Notes: generated by a model not told the origin, from the sequence alone. Counted from the first letter of the stretch, positions 20,743 to 30,545 are shown. The stretch: 30,545 bases of DNA from Irineochytrium annulatum (GCA_027600665.1 JADGJL010000225.1:1-30545), one strand, 5' to 3'. Made by a program: numbers and translations.

Positions 20743-20884
20743 ATGGTGATAGTTGATTTGATGGGGCTAGTTGATTATGGGACATTGAGTTTTTCCTTTG
20801 ATTGCTCGTTTTCGTCTTTGATTTCTTACAATGGTCCAGTGTATGCTCTCCTTCCATGCACTTCTCCTAGCTGAGGTTCTTGCA

Positions 20885-20890
20885 AATAAA
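20885..20890 (+). promoter_or_regulatory. Polyadenylation signal AATAAA of the FAS1 gene
   Basis: AATAAA within TGCAAATAAAGTTC lies 143 nt after the FAS1 stop, in an AT-rich 3' flank. Confidence 0.45.
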
Positions 20891-21734
20891 GTTCAATTTA
20901 TTCAATGTTCTTCACGCTTTGGTGCTCTCTTCTTCAGAGGACAGTTTTGCTTAGTGCTAGGACTTCTGATCGGGGCTATTGACCATATTTTTGCCATCAA
21001 CAGGTGCTAAGAACGAACGCGTTAAAAAAGTTTGCAGCCTTATCGCACGCCGCTCGTAAGGCAAAAGCGGAAGCTCTTTTTTATCGAAAAACATATGTAG
21101 GAGTGTTGTTTCTTCACCATAATTGTGAAGCTGTCATGTGTCCACGACCGAGTACTGCTCATAAAGGTACGCATGAAGATAATAATTTGTAAACATGTCG
21201 ACAAGACGTTTACTTTCTAACGCATGAAAAATAACTTAATGTGGGGGTTCAATGCCATTACTACTTGCATGGGGTAACACTTACTAGCAAGGTGATCACA
21301 AAGGCGCAACGATGAAATCAACAGCGAAGAAAAGCTAACAAATTATCACCATGAATGACGCCACAGTTCACGACAATGATGCTCACGCAAGAGGTGAATA
21401 CAAGGCAAGCTTGCAAGGGCGGTTTAACAACTGAGGAAAAGCGAGAAAAGTACACAGCACAGCAGCATCACCCTACGTGAATATGCCACTCAAAACCTCT
21501 TCGTCAATTGCTAGTTGAACAACACGCTAAGCCTGTTGTCAACGCGTAGTCCTTAGCCAGCTCAATAGCACAGTTGATGGGTATCGTAGTGGGATGGGTA
21601 TTGTGAATGCGAGAACAAGCGCTAACTCCAAAAAAATACATACCACAATCTCACTTCAGCTTGCTAAGATGCTGTCGTTGGCTTACCATTGTCAGTCCAT
21701 GCACTGACACAATGACGTCGCCCAAGCCGAAGTG
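20891..21734. other. Gene-free stretch
   Basis: This AT-rich sequence with homopolymer A/T runs has no convincing frame on either strand. A 62-codon plus-strand frame at 21004-21192 is short, has ordinary composition, and I do not regard it as a gene. Confidence 0.45.
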
Positions 21735-22320
21735 TCAAAAACCTCCGTTAAACCGTGATGCCTGAGGCTACAACTACATGCAAAAACATCCAGCAGTACT
21801 TGCCCTTGGAGATTCCCATGGTCGAAGTAACTGGGGAGTCAGCATCAGCGATGGCAATCTTCTGGAGAGGCTGAAAATGACCCCATCATGTTTCCTTGCG
21901 TATACGATCGCCCAGTTTATAGGCATCCTAAGGAAGCGATAGTGTCCATTCGTACAGACATTCAAATAACTCTTTCCAAATTTATATACCTGTTTCGTCT
22001 AGTAACGTCCTTCCTAACCCACCTCCCCGGCCCCCTTGGAACACCCGCTGCTTTAACAGCTCTATGATGGCAACGCAACCGTCCATCACCCTCGTCCAGA
22101 TCTCTTGTCCATTATAAACCCTAAAATAAAGCAGGATACCACCACATAATTTGTCAGTGACATCTGCCGGTAGCGCATTCGCGGCGGGCGTGGCGGCAAC
22201 GGCGTGAGCCGTGACTGTCAACTGTTCGTCCGCATCGTCGACAATTTTTTAACCAGCAAGGTGCAGAAACGCGCAGAGGTTAACAGGTAAAAACCGTCGT
22301 TTCATGATACTGCGTTCCGC
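21735..22320 (-). pseudogene. Decayed coding segment, copy 1 (family unknown)
   Basis: On the minus strand a frame from about 22240 reads ADEQLTVTAHAVAATPAANA, then LPADVTDKL, then ILLYFRVYNGQEIWTRVMDG. It ends near a GTATAT donor-like site at about 21991. Downstream, after an acceptor-like CTCCAG, another frame reads KIAIADADSPVTSTMGISKG and stops at about 21735. The two pieces do not join in one frame with the visible splice sites. Immediately upstream (22250-22279) lies CTGCGCGTTTCTGCACCTTG, which recurs near 22800 in copy 2. The peptides are too regular to be chance, but no intact gene can be built and I recognise no family. Confidence 0.35.
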
Positions 22321-22520
22321 CAATCGCATCCACAAATGGCGTCCTGCACGCCTGTTGACTTGAAGTCGATTTGGCAGCGAACCAACATCTCCATGCCGAA
22401 CCTGAAGCCCCATACAAAAACGCAAAACGGTGAAGCGTCAATTCCGTAGAAACCACAACTGAGCCAAATTTCCAATATGTCATGCTTTCCCAGCTTGAGA
22501 GTCATAAACTCGCCGGCTAG

Positions 22521-23640
22521 TTAGCGAAGCAAGGACCCCTCTTTACCCAAATAGTTGGATTTGCTGATTCTCAATGACTTCCTCTGCGCCTTGGCCGCTT
22601 CGATCTCTCTCCTGCGCTGCGAAGGGTTGGCTATGTGCTTGCCGTGGTTGTTTAAGGACTCCCCAAGCCCTGTCGATCGGTTGCACGGTATGAGGCGATC
22701 TTTCGACGTCGCCCACATCGGGCAGAGCATTCGTGGCTGGCTTGGCGGAATTGTTGACAGTTGGTCCACCTTGTTGACAGCTACAACCTAGCAAGATGCA
22801 GAAAGCGCAGGGGTGGTGAGAGTCAGTCTCGCACAACTCATCCGATACGCCTAGGGGCCCTTGGAAAACCAGCCTGCCAGGGCCCCTTCAGAGTTTCCAT
22901 TGCCCAGATGGCCCCTCAGGTTGGCCCAATATCTTTCAACCGCCTGAAGCATCATGTCAGTTTCGTCAATATACCCAAGCTCAAAGACCTTGCCATCAAT
23001 AGTGAAATTTCCTGTTTTTACCGGAGGCACCAGTGCTTTCTGCATTGAAAATCATCCATGCTCATCCCAGTAGTTCTCCAAAAGTCGGTACCAATGAGCT
23101 TAGGAGGCCGTCACAGTCCTTCAAAACATCCAGCCTTTTCTGTTGCGACCGGGTAATTGGAGGCTGTTGGCTAAGTTGGGGATTGCATTGTGTCCGGTGT
23201 CTTCAAAGGTCGCGAGGTATGTGAGGAACGTCTGGGTACCCTCCACGAGATGGACTTTGTCATGAGCCATGTGGACTTCACGTTGGAAGACAACGGCTTT
23301 GGCCATGTCGGCCCCGCTCTCGTTAGCTTCAAGGGATCGGTCGCTCGCCTGCTATGGTCAAAAGAAGGATTAATGATCGACTGAGGAAGAATGATGTCAA
23401 AATTATCCTCACCTGAGCATCGGCAGGCTAAGCTTTGGCCTCACCAATTGGCTTGCCGCTGTCCATCTCGACATGGGCAGGTTCATCGGCCTTTGGCCGA
23501 GCAAAGAAGTCGCTGATGGAACACTGACCCGTCAACAAAATATTAGTACGTGTCCAGAGCAACAAATTGAAATGCATTGTGAACAAAGGACACCACCGGC
23601 AGTTTTTCTTGCTTGCCCCACTGAGCTGCGGAGCTTGGAG
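22521..23640 (-). pseudogene. Decayed coding segment, copy 2 and upstream part (family unknown)
   Basis: Minus-strand coding-like peptides run through this stretch with breaks. SISDFFARPKADEPAHVEMD (from 23520) is followed by an in-frame TAG and then a GTGAGG donor. The sequence resumes at about 23350 with ASDRSLEANESGADMAKAVV and continues to a frameshift and TGA near 23121. There the coding sense moves to KRLDVLKDCDGLLSSLVP in another frame, and later to FELGYIDETDMMLQAVERYW in a third. The lower part (22815-22700) reads PTVNNSAKPATNALPDVGDV, matching PAANALPADVTD of copy 1 in the same relative position after a shared intron-like CTGCGC...TTGCTAG. No family is recognised. A mobile or multicopy gene relic is possible. 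Confidence 0.4.
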
Positions 23641-24950
23641 ATGACCCCCGTATACAGCAGGTGAGTGGAGGAAGGTGCATGCGACCGTTACGTAACCTTA
23701 CTAGTTCCCTCTAAATCACGCGCTTTTGGCGCCCGGCAGGGGCCAATCCTCGGCTGGTAGATGTGCCAATCAGCATGCCTATCGGCGTCCCTTCACGCCA
23801 TCACCTCCCCCCCCCGCCTCCGCCTAGTGCACCGCCCTTCCATACACTTTCAGGGACAAGGCCCGCTCTTAATTGCCTTCCACATTGCCATCCGCCTTCA
23901 CATGCTGGGTCACCGCACAGGAGGCTGGGCTGAACAAGATTTTGAACAAACAGTTGAATTGTTGGTCGGCAACCCTCCTGCATTCCCTTGTGTATTGATG
24001 CTTTCGCCTACATTACCCCTGCAGCTAGTGCCTTTTTTTCCCTGCCGCCTTTGTTATGTTTCTTTCCGCTCATGAACAGTTGGGCTTCTCATGGTCCCTT
24101 TGCCCTCATCTTTCGTCGTATCTTTGCTTCTCTAGTCCGCAGCGTTGCTTTACAGATAGTTAGCCGCCAGCCAGCAAATGTGTTCCTTTTAAGTCTCGTT
24201 CCTCTTCATTATGGTCATTTAATTTTCGACTTTTGAGAATTAAAAAAAGGAAAAGTCCAATTGCAAAAAAATAACCCGTTCAGCAAATCTTTCGCATGCA
24301 CCCAGGCTAAAAAAAGTGAAAAGGGAAGCAGTTTGTTTTTGGAAAACACATTGGAGTGTTGTATCGGTAGCATTTTTTGAAGGTGGGCCGAGAGGTGAAC
24401 GGCCAACGGCCCGCCCATCGATGACACAAGCATCGCCATCTCTCTTGAACAAAACGTTGTGAGTAAAGGAACGGTATATTTGGCATAGATGTTTGCACCG
24501 ATAACCTCTATGCGACCCCAACATAATCGGTCACTGGGCGAAAAACATATGTGTGTAAAGACAAGTGTGGAAAATTGAGACTCAACTACAAAAGTGATCT
24601 CTGATAAACGAAGGGCAACAAGGAAATAAATACTTGACTCAAGGTGATCTCAGGGGAGAAAAATAAACAATAAGATATTTACAAGAGGTAAGAACCGAAG
24701 CGGGGGAAGTGATCCATCCAGAGCCAATACGTCATGCAGGCCTCTTTCAATATAAAGCAGACCAGAACCGAAATCATCGACCAACGCAATCACCTTAACA
24801 AAAGAAGAGGGCGATAAAAAAATACGAGCACAAAAGTGGTGACCCTTCACCCCATCATCTCCCCGTGATAAAGACAACCGGAATCTCCCAGCATTCTCTA
24901 TCCACACTGCTACCAAATTTGCCGCAAAGCGCCCATACAATCCCCCACCA
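23641..24950. other. Gene-free stretch
   Basis: No coding region is supported. The stretch around 23990-24260 is T-rich on the plus strand, then A-rich from 24236. Open frames here are short, lack consistent composition, and overlap on both strands. It includes the 3' flank of the small membrane protein gene. Confidence 0.4.
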
Positions 24951-25220
24951 TCATCCAATCAACCCATCCTTTAACAAAATCACAACCTCCACCAGGGCTC
25001 CGACCAGCACGATCCAGGGCCCCGTCTCGCTGAAGCTCCTCCTCCCTGTCCCCGGATTAACGGGACTCCCTTCCCTTATCTTGCTGTCCATCATTTCCTG
25101 CTTCATCGCCCGTCCCCTCTCATCGGATCGCGGCGTCAGAGCCCGCGGCGTGCCCTGCACGATCGTGGGCGTCGGTGTGGGCGTGGGAGCTTTGCGTCGC
25201 AGCGGTGAGGCCGCTGTCAT
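24951..25220 (-). CDS. Small single-pass (tail-anchored-like) membrane protein, 89 aa
   Basis: A single open frame runs from ATG at 25220-25218 to a TGA at 24953-24951, with the GC-rich codon choice of the other genes. The N-terminal part is basic and Pro/Thr-rich (KAPTPTPTPTIVQG), and a charged middle part follows. One hydrophobic segment near the C-terminus (WIVLVGALVEVVILL) ends in KDGLIG. The layout resembles small ER or mitochondrial tail-anchored proteins such as Sec61-beta or SERP-like subunits, but none of their signature residues are present, so that is analogy only. No intron is needed. An upstream exon cannot be excluded. Confidence 0.45.
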   Translation of the reverse strand: MTAASPLRRKAPTPTPTPTIVQGTPRALTPRSDERGRAMKQEMMDSKIREGSPVNPGTGRRSFSETGPWIVLVGALVEVVILLKDGLIG

Positions 25221-25803
25221 TGCGTTTGGTGGGATCGTAGTGGGCGTTGCTGCTGTTCAAGTGCGAGTCGATTTCAGTCGAGGCTTCTCCCCTGGACTTC
25301 CTTTTTCAAGGTCCGCACCAAGTCAGGTGACGAGGACGATTCTGATTTACATGCAGATGCAGAAGGGGCTAATTAAGTAACGCATTACTTTTATTTTTAT
25401 AAAAAACGAACTTATTAGGAATTGAAAACTTGCTCGAATTGAGTTTTGGGCTCAGAACGAGGTATGCAATGCTTGCAAAGGATAGGTAAGTCAAGACGAG
25501 AAGCCAGTGTGGAAGAATGCGAACAGGAGTAACCAAGAGTCACCGAAAACGATCAAATGCGATGCACATAGAACGAAGGAATCAACTGGAGCCATATCAT
25601 GCAGACTGGAAAAAAAGGAGAGTATCACTGAAGATGAGGTGAAGAAAACAGGTGAGAGCAAAAACGTCCAGAGCAGAAATGGAAAGTAAGCGCAGTCTAC
25701 AAACAAAAATTAAGCTTCTAACAATCTAACCAAACCGGGTCCTACTCGACCACTTAAATTTCTTTTCCTCTATCAAACGCGTCCGTCGCGTCGCATCATC
25801 CTT
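25221..25803. other. Gene-free stretch
   Basis: This 583-nt spacer has A/T runs near 25380-25410 and no convincing frame. It should hold the promoter of the small membrane protein and the 3' end of the next minus-strand gene. Confidence 0.45.
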
Positions 25804-26640
25804 CTACTTCTTCACCACACTCTTCACCACGCTCTTCGCGTCCTTATTGACAGGCGCTGGCGCCTTCCCTTCCTCCAGGGCCGTCGCGCTGCCAGCCGCA
25901 GCGGCGCCTGAAGTTCCCGCGTCCGCGTCCGCCGGAGGGACCTGCGGCTTGTCGTCGGACTCGGTGCGGAAGCTCCCCGGCGACGCGTTCATGCTCGATC
26001 GCTTGAGGGTGGCCGCGAACTGCTTGCGTGCGCGCGCGCGACGGAGTCGGAAGTACAGGAAGGCAGGCAAGCCGACGAGGAACAGCAGGGCGAGCGGGAT
26101 CGTGAGGCCGAGAACAAGTTTCGTGGAGGACGCCGTGTTGCTGTTTGTGGGGCCGGTCGCGAGCGAGGGCACGTTGTTTGGTGTGGGGCCAATTTGCGTT
26201 GTCGTGTCCTGGGCCGGCGTGTGCGAGGGACTCCCACGACCCGGGTTGCCTGCGCTGCTCGGGGCTCCGAGGGTGGGGAACGTCGGAGACGCGGCGGAGG
26301 GCGTTGGCGTGGCAGGAGCTGGCGTGGCAGGAGTTGGCGTGGCAGGAGTGGGATTAGGAGTGAAGAAGATCGTCGAGGTGACCGGAGGGGGCGGGTGTCT
26401 AGGCTGGTCCACGACCGACGGGACAGCGATGACGGGCGCGTTGGGAGATGGCGCCACCACGGGTTGGGGTGTTGGAGCAGGCGGCGCCGGGCCATTCGAC
26501 ACGATGATGCCACCAGCGCCGATCCCAATACCGCCGCCGATGCCCAGGGTGACTCCAGCTCCCAGCAGTTTTCCATGATGCATGTCGCGCGCCGCGAGCA
26601 CGTTGTCGTTCCTCCGGGCGAGAGCAGGTCGGGCCATCAT
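25804..26640 (-). CDS. Novel single-pass membrane protein with P/T/S-rich ectodomain (ATLKRSSM family, member 1)
   Basis: An uninterrupted frame of 278 aa starts MMARPALARRNDNVLAARD. A glycine-rich, mildly hydrophobic stretch (about 23-48) is followed by a Pro/Thr/Ala/Ser-rich region (51-172) with PTPAT repeats. The transmembrane segment spans about 174-197 (LVLGLTIPLALLFLVGLP). A strongly basic stop-transfer RLRRARARKQ and the motif FAATLKRSSM (208-217) follow, then a disordered acidic/basic tail with ALEEGK. Basic residues after the segment place the C-terminus in the cytosol. The layout resembles fungal Mid2/WSC-type wall sensors, but there is no Cys-rich head and no classical signal peptide. 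The start was chosen because the next gene begins with the same ARx..LAARD pattern. An in-frame ATG at 26856 would add 72 residues of unlike composition. Confidence 0.75.
   Translation of the reverse strand: MMARPALARRNDNVLAARDMHHGKLLGAGVTLGIGGGIGIGAGGIIVSNGPAPPAPTPQPVVAPSPNAPVIAVPSVVDQPRHPPPPVTSTIFFTPNPTPATPTPATPAPATPTPSAASPTFPTLGAPSSAGNPGRGSPSHTPAQDTTTQIGPTPNNVPSLATGPTNSNTASSTKLVLGLTIPLALLFLVGLPAFLYFRLRRARARKQFAATLKRSSMNASPGSFRTESDDKPQVPPADADAGTSGAAAAGSATALEEGKAPAPVNKDAKSVVKSVVKK
26304..26348. repeat. 15-nt coding tandem repeat, 3 copies
   Basis: GGCGTGGCAGGAG-containing 15-nt units recur three times on the plus strand. Read on the coding (minus) strand they encode the PTPAT/PAPAT repeats of the ectodomain. 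Copy number could vary between strains. Confidence 0.7.
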
Positions 26641-27231
26641 CGTTGTTGTTGCGAGAGGGCGACGGAGCCAATATGGAGATATATCAATGCCGCTCTTGAG
26701 CTTCGTCGCGCCGTCACTGCGGCCGGACCAGTGATCCCGATACGGCGTCAGGGTGTGGAGGGCCCCGAGTGGCGCATAACCGGTCGAGTAGGAATGCTTG
26801 AAAGCATCCCTTGAAAGACGAATGTCTGAAAACAACAATTTGTGACCGCATATCATCAGACCAACTTACATACAACGAAGAAATTCTTTCTTTTCCATGC
26901 ATAATGCTGACGTTTAACGCAGCAAAAAAAAGGTCACGAAGGGTCAAGCGGGGCTGTTATGTAAATGCAGGACACGCAACGTTTTGCGCGCCCTAATGAA
27001 AGTACAACGAAAGGGTGCGGTAGGTATACGCTAAAACGATGGCATACGCCGTAATGTGTGGAGAAGTAGAGGAAGAGGTTACAACGATTCAAAAAAGGAA
27101 GAAGAACGAAAGGAGAGGTACAAGAGCGGACGCAGCAAAAAGTCCCAAGAACGCAATCTGACGTTAAACTCGCGCTGCCCCCACCACCACTTCACAGACT
27201 CCCGCGGCCATCATAACCGTCCGCCGCGAAG
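26641..27231. other. Spacer between the two paralogous membrane protein genes
   Basis: This 591-nt non-coding stretch contains the promoter of member 1. The plus-strand sequence at 27070-27150 is A/G-rich, and no other gene is seen. Confidence 0.5.
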
Positions 27232-28203
27232 CTACGGCCTCGTCGGCGTTGCGGTTATCAAACCCTTCACCGTCACCTCCCCTGCCGGCTCCTTCACAAC
27301 GGGGGTCATCGATGCGACCCTACCCTCCTCAAGGGCCACTGCGCCCCCATCGTCCTTTTTCTTAGACGTGCCTTCCTCCTTCTTCGGCGCAATTTTCGAG
27401 TTCCATGACAACGGCGTCCGTGGCCTCGGGCTGCCCCCGTCCTCGGAAGGCATGCGGTAGCTTTTGTGCGAGGGTGACATGCTCGACCGCTTAAGCGTCG
27501 CGACGAAGTGAGCGCGGGAGCGGGCGCGGCGGTACCGGCGGTACAGTAGGAAGGGGACGAGGAAGAGCAGGAGGAGCACAAGTGGGATCAGGAGCGCCAG
27601 AGCGACGGTCATGGAGGGGAAGGGGTTGTTGGTCGAGGCGCTTGGAGTGGTACCAGCGGAGGGCATGTCGGGCGTTGGGGTGGAGGGGGAGACTGTCACC
27701 GTGAGAGTCACAGGAGGCGGGGTCGTTGGGGCGGACGATGCGGAGGAGCCGGTGATAGAGAGCAGGTTCGTCGCGGCCGTGCGTGCGGTCGCTGTCGTTT
27801 TGATGACGAGAGGTGATGTGTGATGCGCTGCCGACCCGTCCACGACGTCCACGGCCGACGGCGACGGGCTAGATGGCGCGTTCTCGTCAGACAGCGACAT
27901 GACGGGCTCGGGAGTGGGTTTCGGCGACGCCGGGCTCCCCGTAGGCGTAACAGGGATGCTCCAGCCCGCATCCTTCACCCCGTTCCCGTTGCCAGTGCCT
28001 CCGTCTCCAGCGTTGTTACCGTTGCCATTCCCGTCGCTATTCCCATTGCCATTGCCTCCCCCGTTCCCATTGTTATCCTGGTTCTGGTGGCCCCACATGT
28101 CCCAGTTGCCCCATCCAGTTCCTCGGCTCCATCGGTCCCATTCATTCGCATCTCCCTGAAGAGGGTCCCGCGCCGCGAGGGGGGCAGATCGTCGGGCCGT
28201 CAT
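27232..28203 (-). CDS. Novel single-pass membrane protein with Asn/Gly and S/T/P-rich ectodomain (ATLKRSSM family, member 2)
   Basis: An uninterrupted frame of 323 aa starts MTARRSAPLAARDPLQGD. A Trp-rich patch (WDRWSRGTGWGNWDMWG, 22-38) precedes an Asn/Gly repeat (41-75) and a long Ser/Thr/Pro-rich region to about 196. The transmembrane segment is about 198-221 (MTVALALLIPLVLLLLFLVP). It is followed by basic YRRYRRARSR and the motif FVATLKRSSM (233-242), then SPSHKSYR and a Lys/Glu-rich tail with ALEEGR. Member 1 shares LAARD at the N-terminus, the RRAR-x-R-x-x-F-x-ATLKRSSM block and ALEEG[KR], while the ectodomains differ completely. A surface sensor or wall-linked protein is the natural guess, and the KRSSM serines could be kinase sites. 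No known family is recognised. Confidence 0.78.
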   Translation of the reverse strand: MTARRSAPLAARDPLQGDANEWDRWSRGTGWGNWDMWGHQNQDNNGNGGGNGNGNSDGNGNGNNAGDGGTGNGNGVKDAGWSIPVTPTGSPASPKPTPEPVMSLSDENAPSSPSPSAVDVVDGSAAHHTSPLVIKTTATARTAATNLLSITGSSASSAPTTPPPVTLTVTVSPSTPTPDMPSAGTTPSASTNNPFPSMTVALALLIPLVLLLLFLVPFLLYRRYRRARSRAHFVATLKRSSMSPSHKSYRMPSEDGGSPRPRTPLSWNSKIAPKKEEGTSKKKDDGGAVALEEGRVASMTPVVKEPAGEVTVKGLITATPTRP

Positions 28204-29317
28204 GGCTGAAGTACGATTGCAGTGAAGAGAGCAAGGGCTAGGCCTGAGGGGAGGCTGCCGAAAGGAGGGATATTGAAGCGCCAGCCGCCCGGCTTATGCA
28301 GCCAGCCTAACGCTTAACCGTCCCCAATAGGGACGTCGAGGCGCTGCCGGTCTGGGCCGAGTGGGCCGGATCATCGTCGAGTCGGAAATCATTTGATCGG
28401 CTGCTCGCGAACTCCAATTATCTAAAACAACAAGCCACCCCCGATTGAGCTGATCGAATTGGATTTTGGATTTGGTCATTTGAAATTTTTGAAATTTTTT
28501 TTATTTTAATTAAAAACACATCACAACATAAGTGGTTAAAGAAAAACATTAGCGGGCTGACGGCTAAGGATCTGGCGGGCAGCGCCCCGGATCAAGGCTA
28601 CGGAAATACGACGGTAACAATAGCGGACGCAACATAGGAGGCGAAAGACTGGTGGGCAGATAAAATGCGAACGAGGCGGGCAAGGAAGGAAGTGGCAAGT
28701 GGGGCAGTAAAACCAAAAACATCAAAGGCAAGGGGGATGAAACCATGTTCCCGGTCCCTACAGATAGAGGTGTAATTGGACAGCTTTAAGTGTTCCGCTG
28801 CCAGTGCTGTAGCCCCCGACTAGTGCTTTAACTAGCTAGTAGCCATCCGCAATTAGTGGACACCCGACAATCGTGAGCAACAAGTCCCATCGACGGCATT
28901 ATCATATCACAAGAATAATGCATGTCGCATATTTGTATCCTGATCACATATCCATACCAATAACCTACTTACTCAATACATATGCATCATCGACTCACTA
29001 TGCGAAGAAGTTATAGACGGGAATATGGTAGTGTCTGCTAAAAAAAAGGCACGTCGGCAACAATCTGGAAGGATGAAGCGGATCACGATCAGACGCAACA
29101 AGCTGCACCGCGACGTTGGCACTGGTCCGAATCCCACGCCGTTCACCCTCCAATTGACAACGGGCAAAATATCCTCAGTCAAAACCTCCAGCGGGCTCTC
29201 TGCGTTCCCAGCAAGGCTTGCCATTCAGTCCAGCCAGGGAGATTCGACGGCGTCTTTTTCCCCTTCATAGTTCTTCAAGCCCCGATCGGGCAATCGAGGC
29301 TGAGCAGGAGGCCGGCG
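28204..29317. other. Intergenic spacer between divergent genes
   Basis: This spacer holds the promoter of the minus-strand membrane protein and the upstream region of the last gene. An AT-rich block with A/T runs lies at 28478-28520. TTTTTCCCCTTCATAG at 29255-29270 looks like an intron acceptor, so an upstream exon of the last gene may lie here. No exon is clearly supported. Confidence 0.4.
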
Positions 29318-30545
29318 ATGACGCCGCAGGAATGGAAGCTTCTTCTGTTCAAGCAGCATCGGCAGCGCCTTGCCACGCTCTCGATCCCGTCGGCGGCGGA
29401 CGGCCAGCAGCGCGACGCCAGGAGCACCCCACATCCCGTCTTCACCATCACCACAGGGGATGATGACGTCTCTGAATCGGACGACGGGGTCGGCGCGGGC
29501 GGATCGGGTCCGCTAGGGACGTTCTTTCCGGATGATGCGTCGGAGACGGTGGACGACTCGAACGGCGTAATTGATGGGGTGATGCATGAAGGCGCGAAGG
29601 CTTTGCCCGAGACGCTGGAGGAGACGTTGGAGGACATTGATGAGAGGAGGCTGCTGTATCTCACGTTTCGCAATGTGAGTTTCTTCCTTTGGGAGACTGT
29701 CAGGGAGTGTTCACGGCATCTACGCGTCATTAGATTTTGTTATCCAGTGTTAACACCTTGGAAGCCTTTGCGCATGGAGTCAAGGAGGTCATACCTGCCG
29801 GGATGAGATGGTTTGCGGAGACGTGGGTTCTGTTCCCCCTTCTGGTATGACGGTCGCCTTCCACTGAATTTACATGTGCACCCGAGTAGGATTCTGAAGA
29901 CCTCATCTTTCGCGTGACGATCTTTGGCACGCTCAAGAAGTAAAATGTTCCCGTGCGACTTTGCAGTGTTACTAACAACCTGCAGGTTGGTCTCCACTTT
30001 GAACGCGACCCACCCTCCCCCCGCCAATCGCGATCTCGTGAAGAGGCAGATCAAAGCGGCTCTAGCGTTGGAGTCTGCCATCGACCTCATCAACACGCTT
30101 TTAATCGACGTCGAGGCTTGGAGCCGGGATGAGGACCTCAACCAACTTGCCTGCAAACTTCGGGCCCGGAACGCAGTTGAGCTGCCCGAGGAGGAGGACA
30201 GAGAGGAGGTCGACGAGCTCATCGTAATGTCTGACAAGATCATGAACGTATGTTTCCTTTGCTTGCATGCATTTGCTTTCCATTGACACCGTGAAAAAAA
30301 TCGAAAGGATCTCCTCTCCCTGCCCTTCCACAACCCCCGCGCGGTTGACGACGACCGCTTGACGTCCTACATTGCGGACGTCCGATCCCGCTCCGATGGC
30401 TACTGCCTCCTCCTCTCGCAGCTGGAGGAGCAGGCCAACAAGATCGTCAAGCAGAAGAGGCTGTTTCAAGACCGGCGGAAGAGCATGGCCATGCCGCTGA
30501 GTGCCATGACGGGGTCGCATGTGAAGGAGCGGGGCGGGGTAGGGG
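29318..30545 (+). CDS. Unrecognised multi-exon protein, 5' part (runs off right edge)
   Basis: The proposed exons are 29318-29674, a small exon 29785-29822, 29986-30247 and 30308-30545 (open at the edge). Exon 1 (MTPQEWKLLLFKQHRQRLAT onwards) is acidic in its middle and ends RRLLYLTFRN before GTGAGT. Exon 3 (LVSTLNATHPPPANRDLVKR onwards) follows a strong TACTAAC...CTGCAG acceptor at 29970-29985. Exon 4 begins DLLSLPFHNPRAVDDDRL. The small exon is required because exon 1 ends in phase 0 and exon 3 starts in phase 2; its borders, including a weak GTGGGT donor, are a guess. Exons 3-4 look helical and charged, with a possible coiled coil (LSQLEEQANKIVKQKRLF). No signal peptide, membrane segment or known motif is seen. 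The start is also uncertain because the frame is open upstream of the ATG. Confidence 0.6.

Noticed and set aside
23761..24075. 104-codon plus-strand open frame
   Set aside because: It is Pro/Leu/Cys-rich from pyrimidine-rich DNA, with no motif and no splice or promoter support.

Overview
The window is nuclear DNA from a fungus. Evidence for this is the split genes with short GT-AG introns (49-136 nt; canonical TACTAAC branch sites at 20547-20553 and 29970-29976), a eukaryotic 40S ribosomal protein eS6, and fungal secreted protein families (tyrosinase, FAS1/GPI protein). The tyrosinase carries four PAN/apple-like modules and a beta-trefoil lectin domain. Together with GC-rich exons in AT-richer spacers, this leads me to suspect an early-diverging (zoosporic, chytrid-like) fungus. 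That placement is inference, not proof.

Layout. 1-420 (-): 5' end of a Q/P/G-rich low-complexity protein that runs off the left edge. 1987-6299 (+): six-exon secreted multidomain tyrosinase, 1231 aa. 7234-8892 (+): seven-exon secreted YVTN-type beta-propeller protein, 431 aa. 9142-9990 (-): a decayed coding region. 10094-11329 (+): five-exon RPS6. 11647-12496 and 13213-14091 (-): two tandem paralogous hemerythrin/HHE proteins. 14601-16282 (-): three-exon membrane-anchored GSDH/AA12-like sugar dehydrogenase. 16283-19559: a long spacer with a 46-nt tandem repeat and small hairpins. 19560-20742 (+): three-exon double-FAS1 GPI-anchored protein. 21735-23640 (-): decayed coding sequence containing two diverged copies of one segment. 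24951-25220 (-): probable small single-pass membrane protein. 25804-26640 and 27232-28203 (-): two tandem single-exon membrane proteins that share a cytosolic motif and match no family I know. 29318 to the right edge (+): an unrecognised multi-exon gene, truncated by the window.

The window has no operon-like logic. RPS6 is a housekeeping gene. Most other intact genes encode secreted, cell-surface or redox/metal-binding proteins (dicopper tyrosinase, beta-propeller, di-iron HHE pair, quinoprotein-like dehydrogenase, FAS1 adhesin, surface-sensor-like pair). The strongest candidates for something undescribed are the membrane protein pair sharing the ATLKRSSM motif, and the 4xPAN + trefoil + tyrosinase architecture built from duplicated symmetric exons.

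All exon borders were read by eye from splice signals and frame continuity, with no transcript data.
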